Shown here: positions 51,184-57,221 of the stretch, one piece after another
How the letters are laid out: each line of letters begins with the position of its first letter
How positions within the stretch are numbered: position 1 is the stretch's first letter
Source of the DNA: an uncultured Clostridia bacterium
GTDB lineage: Bacteria > Bacillota > Clostridia > Christensenellales > Aristaeellaceae
Direction: 5' to 3'
NCBI GenBank assembly: GCA_934675735.1
Contig: CAKURR010000003.1
Span: 62,001-126,000 of the forward strand
Length of the DNA stretch: 64,000 nucleotides
Notes under the pieces: model-generated
What the model was told of the DNA's origin: nothing
Database searches by the model: none
What the model saw: the letters and a program-made list of their open reading frames with translations, nothing else
Translations under genes and position numbers: made by a program

Positions 51184-51567
51184 TCATTCGTCGTTACTCC
51201 CGAAAGCCGTCATCCTTTTGTCGTGGTTTTGTCGCGCTTCGTTTCCGGCGAAAATCGCCAGAAATTCGCTCAGCTCCAGAGAAATCACCCACGGCTGACG
51301 GTTCGCCCGGTGAACGACCACGGGAATGGCATTCACCGCGTCGCGCTTCGCCTGACGCATCGCCTCGGAAAGCCGCAGACGCTCGGTTCGCTTGACCTCG
51401 ATGTGCAGCGGATACCCGGCGATGGTTGCGGAGATATCCGGATTCCCGCGCCCACCCTTGCACCCTGCCAACAGGCCTTGCTGATGACGCTCGGCGGGGA
51501 TGCCGCCGGAGGTCAGCACCTCCAGCAGCTCCCGCTCGCCTGCGTCGCCTTTTCGCTTACTGTTCGT
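51184..51567 (-). CDS. VRR-NUC/Holliday-resolvase-like endonuclease, apparent ACG start
   Basis: PD-(D/E)XK core: AGCKGGRGNPDISATIAGY and LHIEVKRTERLRLSEAM, with the later VVVHRANRQPWVISL. The first canonical codon in frame is GTG at 51519, but conserved sequence continues upstream: NSKRKGDAGERELLEVL. This reads back to ACG at 51565-51567, just after an in-frame TAG, with GGGGGC 6 bases ahead. A normal start would be ATG here, so an ATG-to-ACG change is likely. Translation may be reduced or begin at GTG 51519 (111 residues). Confidence 0.7.
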   Translation of the reverse strand, partial: TNSKRKGDAGERELLEVLTSGGIPAERHQQGLLAGCKGGRGNPDISATIAGYPLHIEVKRTERLRLSEAMRQAKRDAVNAIPVVVHRANRQPWVISLELSEFLAIFAGNEARQNHDKRMTAFGSNDE

Positions 51568-51637
51568 CTAAATGCCCCCGTTTCGATTCTTTGCCGCCTA
51601 GAAGCGTTTTTACGTGCTCGGTTGATAGAATCCTCTA

Positions 51638-51832
51638 TCAAGCCATCGAACGCGCCAGAAAGGCGTTAAACACGTCAGACGCGTTCCAGCGCTCGCAGAA
51701 TCGGCGGCAGGCTTCCATATCGCCGCGATTCAGTGCACGCTGGAAGTTGAGAAATTCTGCCTGTTTCTCCGGTGTCAAGGCGCGGAACATCGTCAAAACT
51801 CGATACTCGTCATCGCTCAGAATCATTCTCAT
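51638..51832 (-). CDS. Small phage protein, tandem paralogue 1
   Basis: 64 residues. ATG 51832 is 8 bases after AAAGGAG. The core LTPEKQAEFLNFQRALNRGD then MEACRRF is shared with the next gene upstream (51850-52029), so the two are tandem duplicates. Function unknown. Confidence 0.7.
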   Translation of the reverse strand: MRMILSDDEYRVLTMFRALTPEKQAEFLNFQRALNRGDMEACRRFCERWNASDVFNAFLARSMA

Positions 51833-51849
51833 GTTTTTTTCTCCTTTCG

Positions 51850-52029
51850 TCATGCGCCGATCTCGGCGCGGTCGGTCAAATTCATTCCGTGCGCCGCTTC
51901 CATGGCGCGGCATTTCTCGTAATCCCCGGCTGCCAGCGCGTGGACGTACTCCAGCACCTCCTGCTTTTCATCCTCGTTCAGCTCGGCAATCACGTTGCGG
52001 AAATCTTGTGCCGTCCAATTTGCTTCCAT
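51850..52029 (-). CDS. Small phage protein, tandem paralogue 2
   Basis: 59 residues: ATG 52029 with AAAGGAG (40 to 46 in 52040-52046), stop 51850-51852. The segment LNEDEKQEVLEYVHALAAGD then YEKCRAMEA aligns with LTPEKQAEFLNFQRALNRGD of the neighbour. Its stop overlaps a possible ATG of the next gene (ATGA). Function unknown. Confidence 0.7.
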   Translation of the reverse strand: MEANWTAQDFRNVIAELNEDEKQEVLEYVHALAAGDYEKCRAMEAAHGMNLTDRAEIGA

Positions 52030-52056
52030 CTCGTTTTCACTCCTTTCCTCGAAATG

Positions 52057-52869
52057 TCACAGGTCCTTGCGGTGAGACCTCGGGATTCCTCGATTTGTGG
52101 GCTTTGCACCGTTCTGAAGCACCGCACGATAGAAATTTACAGACAGCCCACTGCGGCTGTTTGCCGCTGCCGCTTCTTTGATCGCACCCTCCAGCTTCTC
52201 CCAACCGTGTTTCTCCACGTCGTCAAGCATGGAACTGTAAACGGCGGAGAATTGCGGCAGGCCATACGTCCGCGCCAACTCGCCAGCGCGCTGAAGATCA
52301 CGGAGTTCGCGCTGAATGTCCAGCTCAGATGCGTTATCGTATTTTGAGCGCGCTCGTCGTTCCGCCTCTTGAAGTAAGCCGCCGCAGTCGCCGGAAGGGT
52401 TACGATCTGCTGCCGCTGGAGTTTCGGATGACGCTGTCGATTCCGCTCCGGCTTCAGCTCCTGTTTCAGTTTCTGTTTCAGTTACCGTTGGAGTTCCTGT
52501 TTCAGTTACCGTTAGAGTTCCTGTTATAGTTGCTCGACCACTGTCAGCTTTGGTCAGCTCTGGTTGACCATGGTCAACCGCTGTCACCTTTTGCTTGCTC
52601 CTATTAAGTGCGCTTCTCTCGCACTTTGTCTTATACAAGCTGTCATCGCGTTCGATTTTCGGAGCTATCAATAGGCAAATCGCCTGTGCCATCGGGCTAG
52701 CGACGCTTGAGAAGTTCGGCGGCGGCTCATCATTTGCCAGCGCTATCGAATACCGCGTCAACGCAACGATAAGGGCTTTCACGTCCTCAGGCGGAAGCGC
52801 TTCCAGCATGGGCAAATTCTCGTGATAGAGCATCCACCCGGGGCGCGTCCGCCTTTCATATTTGCCCAA
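52057..52869 (-). CDS. Phage replication-type protein (DUF6291-like N-domain) with Thr/Glu repeat linker
   Basis: A 270-residue protein, apparent TTG start at 52869 after AGGCGG. The N-terminal 90 residues (MLYHENLPMLEALPPEDVKA, VASPMAQAICLLIAPKIERD) resemble a domain found in phage proteins next to replication genes. A low-complexity linker (TVTETGTPTVTETETETGAE) follows, then a helical C-domain (YGLPQFSAVYSSMLDDVEKH) similar to DnaD-like or replication-organiser tails. It occupies the usual replication position after Cro and excisionase. The assignment is tentative. Confidence 0.6.
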   Translation of the reverse strand: MGKYERRTRPGWMLYHENLPMLEALPPEDVKALIVALTRYSIALANDEPPPNFSSVASPMAQAICLLIAPKIERDDSLYKTKCERSALNRSKQKVTAVDHGQPELTKADSGRATITGTLTVTETGTPTVTETETETGAEAGAESTASSETPAAADRNPSGDCGGLLQEAERRARSKYDNASELDIQRELRDLQRAGELARTYGLPQFSAVYSSMLDDVEKHGWEKLEGAIKEAAAANSRSGLSVNFYRAVLQNGAKPTNRGIPRSHRKDL

Positions 52870-52875
52870 AGTACA

Positions 52876-53094
52876 TCACCGCCTGAAAACAAAATCGTCG
52901 TCGCTGGTGGTCGTTCGCGTGTGCATCGCATCCTTGAGAGCCTGCTGGAGCACTTCGGGGTCCCAGCGCAGGGATTTGCGACGGCTACCGCGCCCAATCT
53001 CCAGAGCGGGATAAAGACCGCGCTTGAAACCATAGCGGAGTTCGTACTCCGACAAACCTGTTAGCTCTGACGCCTGCCTGGTGCTTATCAACAC
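52876..53094 (-). CDS. Excisionase-like or MerR-type small DNA-binding protein
   Basis: 72 residues. GTG start at 53094 with GGAGGTG 7 bases upstream; it overlaps the Cro gene's stop. STRQASELTGLSEYELRYGFKRGLY is a winged helix of the excisionase/MerR kind. Likely directs excision or represses early genes. Confidence 0.75.
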   Translation of the reverse strand: MLISTRQASELTGLSEYELRYGFKRGLYPALEIGRGSRRKSLRWDPEVLQQALKDAMHTRTTTSDDDFVFRR

Positions 53095-53294
53095 TGTTTT
53101 TCACCTCCCGTCAGCTCAGACACAGGAACACCCAACCCCGCCGCTAACTTGCCCAACGTGCGCGGCTCACAAGTACCGCGATTAAGAACAGCGCTAATGA
53201 ATTGCCTTGATACACCGCACAAATCTGCAAATTCCGATTTTGTGAGTCTGCGTTCCGCTAAAATACGAAGAACGGCATTTTTATCAAAACGCAT
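53088..53294 (-). CDS. Cro-like HTH protein
   Basis: 68 residues. ATG 53294 follows AAAGGAG. XRE helix-turn-helix: RLTKSEFADLCGVSRQFISAVLNRG. Divergent from the repressor, so it is the expected lytic-side regulator. Confidence 0.88.
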   Translation of the reverse strand: MRFDKNAVLRILAERRLTKSEFADLCGVSRQFISAVLNRGTCEPRTLGKLAAGLGVPVSELTGGEKQC

Positions 53295-53446
53295 GTTTTG
53301 TCTCCTTTCAGCAATTTTTATTTCCGCAACTTTTATTGCTGATTGAAGTATAGCATCATTTCGGGAATTTGTCAATGAAATTGCAGCAATATTTCTTGCT
53401 GAAAATTCGATTCCGTGTTATACTCCAACATGAAGGAGTGAAGACC
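53295..53446. promoter_or_regulatory. Divergent early control region with two operators
   Basis: Minus: TTGACA (53370-53375) and TATACT (53347-53352), 17-base spacing, for the Cro side. Plus: TTGCTG (53396-53401) and TATACT (53419-53424), 17-base spacing, for the repressor. Two 16-base sites GCAACTTTTATTGCTG (53326-53341) and GCAATATTTCTTGCTG (53386-53401) share GCAA-N6-TTGC; the second covers the repressor -35 box. Confidence 0.8.
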
Positions 53447-53908
53447 ATGACAACAGGGGAAAAAATTAGAGAAGCGCGAAAACGGGCGGGATTAACGCAA
53501 AAACGCTTAGGAGAATTGAGCGGAATTGCAGAACCTACAATTCGGCGCTACGAAACCGATAAATTAAATCCGAAAATTGAAACATTAAAAAAAATAGCAG
53601 AGCCTTTGAATATCAATTTTTTTGAATTATATGGGGACGAAGTTGCACAAGAATATCAAGAAGGTATTATGCAAGGAATACGCGTAGGTACAGATTTTTC
53701 TGCAGTGCTCTCAAGAGAAGCTGTTCTCAAAGAATATTATCAAAAAGGCTATGAATTTACAGAAACCGAAGAACAAATGATTAGTGCTTTTCATGACTTA
53801 AATGATTTTGGTCAAGCACAAGCAATTTTGATTACTCAACAGTTAGGTAAAGATAGTCGATTCAAAAATATGGATGACCTGATTGATACAGACAAGGACG
53901 GTGAATAA
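53447..53908 (+). CDS. CI-like HTH repressor
   Basis: 153 residues. ATG 53447 after AAGGAG. XRE helix-turn-helix: TTGEKIREARKRAGLTQKRL then SGIAEPTIRRYETDKLNPKIE. The C-terminal part is a short helical region, with no LexA-type peptidase. The gene is markedly more AT-rich than its neighbours and uses AAA, ATT and AAT codons, which suggests a different origin. Its stop lies 1 base before the integrase ATG, so the two form an operon. Confidence 0.92.
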   Translation: MTTGEKIREARKRAGLTQKRLGELSGIAEPTIRRYETDKLNPKIETLKKIAEPLNINFFELYGDEVAQEYQEGIMQGIRVGTDFSAVLSREAVLKEYYQKGYEFTETEEQMISAFHDLNDFGQAQAILITQQLGKDSRFKNMDDLIDTDKDGE

Positions 53909-53909
53909 A

Positions 53910-55106
53910 ATGTCCTCCCTCGAAAACCGTGGCAACGGCTCTTGGCGGCTGACGATCTCCGACGGGTACGCTCCGGACGGCAAGAAGATTCGCTTCCAGC
54001 GGACGATCCACGTTGACCCGATGCACATGCCCGCCGTTCAGCGCAGAGAAGCGGAGAAGCAGGCCGCCCTGCTGGAGGCAGACTTCCGGCGAAAGCTGCT
54101 GCTGACGGGCAACCGTGCGCCGCTGAAGCAGGTTTTCGCGGAGTTCGTCGAAGAGAAGCAGCGGGCAGGGCTGAAAGCCTCCAGCATCCGCTTTTACACC
54201 AATCTGTTTGAATCGCGTATCCTGCCCATGCTCGGCGATATGGCGGTTCAGGATATCGACCGCCGCACGGTCTCCCGCTTCTATGCCGCGCTTGCCAAAG
54301 CCCCGGCGCGTTCAAACCGTTCAGAAACGGGCAGGCTGTCCGGCACGGTTCAGCACCAGTATCACACCGCGCTGTCTGCCGTGATGAGCTATGCCGTCCG
54401 TGCGGGGTATATCGCGGTCAATCCCTGCTCTCAGGTCGAGCCGCCGCGCAAGGATACGCCGGAAACAAAGTGGCTGAATCCGTCTGACGCGGCGCGGCTG
54501 CTGGATGTGCTGGATGGGCTTGAAGATGTCCAGTGGAAATGCTTTTTCTATCTGTCCCTGTACACAGGCGCACGCCCCGGTGAGCTGATCGCGCTGAATT
54601 GGCAGGATATCGACCTGGAGAAAAGCACGATCCACATTCGCGCTTCCGCCGAATACGTCAAGGGAGAGGGAACCGTCCGCACAGACCGCCCGAAAACGAA
54701 GTCAAGCGTCCGCGATATCCTCCTGCCGCCGGAGGTGATGCAGATCGTCAACGACCATCGCCGCGCCCTGCTTGCCTACCGCCTGCCGTTCGGGAAGAAT
54801 TGGCCGGAGCCTGACGCGGTATTCACCACGGACGACGGGCACAGGGTGAACATCTCCACGCCGACGCATGTTTTCAAGAAGCTGGTCAAGCGGTATGATC
54901 TGCCGCCGCTGACGCTCTACGGCCTGCGCCACACCGCCGCCAGCCTGATGATTGCCGAAGGCCTGCCCATCCGCGACGTGGCCGCCCGCCTCGGCCATTC
55001 GCAGACCAGCACCACCCTTGACATCTATGCCCACGCCCTGATTGACTCCAACAGCCGCGCCACGGACGCGATTTCCCGCGCGCTGGAGGAAGCCCGAAAA
55101 GCATGA
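53910..55106 (+). CDS. int: Tyrosine recombinase (phage integrase)
   Basis: 398 residues. Arm-binding N-domain (MSSLENRGNGSWRLTISDGY), core-binding SAM-like domain (FAEFVEEKQRAGLKASSIRF), and catalytic domain with Arg in LYTGARPGELIAL, His-x-x-Arg in LYGLRHTAASLMIAEGL, His in LGHSQTSTTLDIY and the nucleophile Tyr in the same segment. Its start is directly downstream of the repressor. It would recombine the 47-base site in tRNA-Arg. Confidence 0.96.
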   Translation: MSSLENRGNGSWRLTISDGYAPDGKKIRFQRTIHVDPMHMPAVQRREAEKQAALLEADFRRKLLLTGNRAPLKQVFAEFVEEKQRAGLKASSIRFYTNLFESRILPMLGDMAVQDIDRRTVSRFYAALAKAPARSNRSETGRLSGTVQHQYHTALSAVMSYAVRAGYIAVNPCSQVEPPRKDTPETKWLNPSDAARLLDVLDGLEDVQWKCFFYLSLYTGARPGELIALNWQDIDLEKSTIHIRASAEYVKGEGTVRTDRPKTKSSVRDILLPPEVMQIVNDHRRALLAYRLPFGKNWPEPDAVFTTDDGHRVNISTPTHVFKKLVKRYDLPPLTLYGLRHTAASLMIAEGLPIRDVAARLGHSQTSTTLDIYAHALIDSNSRATDAISRALEEARKA

Positions 55107-55149
55107 TCCGCCGCCGTCACTCGGCGGTTTTTCTATGCGAAAATGGGGC

Positions 55150-55173
55150 AGTAGTCCCCAGAATAGTCCCCAA
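55150..55173. repeat. 24-base subterminal repeat, right copy
   Basis: Exact copy of 46889-46912, 72 bases inside the right attachment site. Confidence 0.7.
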
Positions 55174-55200
55174 AGCCCACTATAACCATTTCGAAAGCAT

Positions 55201-55237
55201 AAAAAAAGAGCCTCGATTTCTCAAGTGAAATCAAGGC
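55201..55237 (-). terminator. Element-supplied terminator for tRNA-Arg
   Basis: Minus-strand GCCTTGATTT / AAATCGAGGC stem, followed by a run of seven T. It lies inside the element, replacing the chromosomal terminator at 46691-46742. Confidence 0.8.
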
Positions 55238-55244
55238 TTTTCTG

Positions 55245-55291
55245 CTGGTGCACCCGGCAGGAGTCGAACCTGTGGCCTTCAGAGTCGGAGT
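55245..55291. repeat. Right attachment site within tRNA-Arg
   Basis: Same 47 bases as 46739-46785. Here the tRNA is complete, so integration restored the gene. Confidence 0.93.
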
Positions 55292-55322
55292 CTGACGCTC
55301 TATCCAACTGAGCTACGAGTGC
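55246..55322 (-). tRNA. tRNA-Arg (CCG anticodon)
   Basis: 77 bases with an encoded CCA. Acceptor GCACTCG / CGGGTGC (one G-U pair), D-arm GCTC...GAGC, anticodon stem TCAGA / TCTGA with loop CTCCGAC giving CCG, T-arm with GGTTCGACTCC. Reads CGG codons. Its 3' half is the integration target. Confidence 0.95.
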
Positions 55323-55403
55323 ATTTGTGAAAGATATTATACCGCCGAAGCGAAAAAATGTCAACCGTTGGGCGAAAAAATGCGCGCGTCGCGCATTTGG
55401 GGC

Positions 55404-55431
55404 TTGATTTGCCGGAAAATGCAGGTATAAT
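55404..55431 (+). promoter_or_regulatory. Promoter of aspS
   Basis: TTGATT and TATAAT with 16-base spacing, 38 bases before the start codon. Confidence 0.7.
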
Positions 55432-55469
55432 AAAATCTGTATGAACCAATAAATCGGAGGATATCGATT

Positions 55470-56780
55470 ATGGAAAGAACGTATGCGGCTCAGGTGCGCG
55501 GCGCGGACGAGATTAAGGTCTGCGGCTTCGTGGAGAACATCCGCAACAAGAGCAAGATGGCCTTCATCGTGCTCAAGGATATTACCGGCAGGGTGCAGAT
55601 TACCGTGGAAAAGGGCGAAAATGAGGCGCTGGATAACGCCGTCAACCAGATTACGCTCGATTCCGTCATCACCGTCATCGGCAAGGCCGTGGAGAGCGAG
55701 TATGTCAAGCTCGGCGGCGTTGAGATTTACCCCAAGCAGATCATCATCGAGTCTCTGGCCGCGCCGCTGCCGATTGACCGCGAAGCGCGCAAGGGCCACG
55801 AGCGCTCTTCCATCGACCAGCGCATCGATTACCGCTGGATTGACCTGCGCACCGACGCGAACCAGCTGATGTTTAAGGCGCAGACCGTCATGATTGCCGC
55901 GATGCGCGAGTTCCTGCTGGAGCGCAAGTTCATGGAGATTCACACCCCGAAGCTCATCGGCGCGGCGAGCGAATCCGGCGCGGATGTGTTCGAGGTCAAG
56001 TATTTCGACCGCAAGGCGTATCTGGCGCAGAGCCCGCAGTTCTACAAGCAGATGGCGATGGCCTCCGGCTTTGAGCGCATCTTCGAGGTCGGGCCGGTGT
56101 TCCGCGCGGAGAAGTCCTTCACCAGCAAGCACACCACCGAGTTCTCCGGCTTTGATCTGGAGTTCAGCTACATCGAGTCCTTCCGCGACGTGATGAAGAT
56201 GGAGGAGGAGCTGCTGACCTACGCGCTCGCGAAGGTCAAGGAAGCCTACGGCGAGGACATCGAGCGCGTGTTCGGCGTGCCGGTCGTCGTGCCGACGACG
56301 CCGTTCCCCGTCATCAAGCTGGCCGATTTGTATGCCGAGCTGGAAAAGGAATTTGGCTACAAGTGCCCGGAAGGCGAAGAAGGCGACCTGACCACCGAGG
56401 CGGAGCACCTCTCCTACGAGTGGGTCAAGAAGAAATACGGCCACGAGTTCTTGTTCATCACGGATTATTCCGCCGAGAAGCGCGCGTTCTACCACATGCG
56501 CGACGAGAACGGCGTGCCGCAGGGCTACGACCTTATCTGGCGCGGCGTGGAAATCACCACCGGCGCGCAGCGCGAGCACCGCTATGACGTGCTCAAGGCG
56601 CAGGCGCAGGAGAAGGGCCTCGACGAGGACGTGAAGTTCTACCTCGAGTTCTTCAAGTACGGCTGCCCGCCGCACGGCGGCTTCGGTCTGGGCATCGACC
56701 GCCTGACCATGCTGCTGCTCGGTTTGACGATTAAGGACGCGATGTTCATCTTCCGCGGCCCGAACCGCCTGACGCCGTAA
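55470..56780 (+). CDS. aspS: Aspartyl-tRNA synthetase, archaeal-type (probably non-discriminating)
   Basis: 436 residues, the length of the archaeal/eukaryotic-type AspRS without the bacterial GAD insertion (bacterial-type enzymes have about 590). OB-fold at the N-terminus (IKVCGFVENIRNKSKMAFIV). Class II motif 2 is VGPVFRAEKSFTSKHTTEFS and motif 3 is GGFGLGIDRLTMLLLGL. Such enzymes often charge both tRNA-Asp and tRNA-Asn, needing GatCAB; this is inferred from type. CGGAGG before ATG 55470. Confidence 0.92.
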   Translation: MERTYAAQVRGADEIKVCGFVENIRNKSKMAFIVLKDITGRVQITVEKGENEALDNAVNQITLDSVITVIGKAVESEYVKLGGVEIYPKQIIIESLAAPLPIDREARKGHERSSIDQRIDYRWIDLRTDANQLMFKAQTVMIAAMREFLLERKFMEIHTPKLIGAASESGADVFEVKYFDRKAYLAQSPQFYKQMAMASGFERIFEVGPVFRAEKSFTSKHTTEFSGFDLEFSYIESFRDVMKMEEELLTYALAKVKEAYGEDIERVFGVPVVVPTTPFPVIKLADLYAELEKEFGYKCPEGEEGDLTTEAEHLSYEWVKKKYGHEFLFITDYSAEKRAFYHMRDENGVPQGYDLIWRGVEITTGAQREHRYDVLKAQAQEKGLDEDVKFYLEFFKYGCPPHGGFGLGIDRLTMLLLGLTIKDAMFIFRGPNRLTP

Positions 56781-56827
56781 AAGCGAACGTTCGCATCATT
56801 TGATGCAGAGAAAATGAATCGAAACGC

Positions 56828-56856
56828 TTGCACATCGGGGCAAGTTATGGTATATT
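56828..56856 (+). promoter_or_regulatory. Promoter of the M28 peptidase leader
   Basis: TTGCAC and TATATT with 17-base spacing. It lies 366 bases before the start codon, giving a long untranslated leader. Confidence 0.65.
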
Positions 56857-56862
56857 AACGCC

Positions 56863-57195
56863 TGTCATTCAGGCGAACCCTGAAGATGTTGACCGCTCTC
56901 CTTGGGGGCTGAGGCTACACGGACGGCCGGGTCAGATGCCGAAAACCCGTCGAAGAGCCGGGGACCGCACCGCGGGTGCGGGTTGGCAACTTTGTTGCCT
57001 TATTGATTGAGCGTCATCGCTCAAATTTCTCTGAGTCGTTTTCGCACCGACTTCGTGAAACGGTCAATAAGCGTAGTGAAACATCTTTGGGATGAACGCG
57101 GCTGAAGGGCGCGGCCCTGCGGGCAGTTTGAACGCATGGGCGCAGAAACCGTTAATATCGAAGCGACGCGGAACGACCGCGCCGCTTTTTGTATT
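56863..57195 (+). ncRNA. Long structured leader RNA, partly M-box-like, ending in a terminator
   Basis: Between the promoter and the M28 peptidase lie about 330 bases with several stems and no RBS-led ORF. The segment 56905-56960 contains GGGCTGAGGCTACACGGAC and GATGCCGAAAACCCGTCGAA, resembling core words of the magnesium M-box (GGUGAGGCUCC... and UGCC-GAAA-GUCGA). CCGCACCGCGGGTGCGG and TCATTGCGTCAT-like stems follow. The rest does not align with the M-box tail, and a peptidase is an unexpected target. It may be a riboswitch or stand-alone RNA. Confidence 0.4.
57163..57190 (+). terminator. Terminator hairpin ahead of the peptidase gene
   Basis: GCGACGCGG / CCGCGCCGC with a 5-base loop, followed by TTTTT. 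It ends 31 bases before the peptidase start, so readthrough must occur for expression: a typical attenuation layout. Confidence 0.75.
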
Positions 57196-57221
57196 TTGCC
57201 CATGTACAGGAGGAAAAAGGA

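Larger units (their letters stand above)
46739..55291. mobile_element. 8.55-kb tRNA-Arg-integrated element (defective prophage or satellite)
   Basis: Bounded by the 47-base repeats. The integrase gene lies next to the intact tRNA, and the element sits beyond the 3' end of the tRNA, the usual geometry. Contents from right to left: integrase and repressor (plus), then Cro-like, excisionase-like, replication-type, two small paralogues, an endonuclease, small phage proteins, Bro-N protein, tail chaperone-like and tape measure (minus), then a HigBA-like pair (plus). Portal, capsid, protease, large terminase, baseplate and lysis genes are all missing. Confidence 0.88.
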
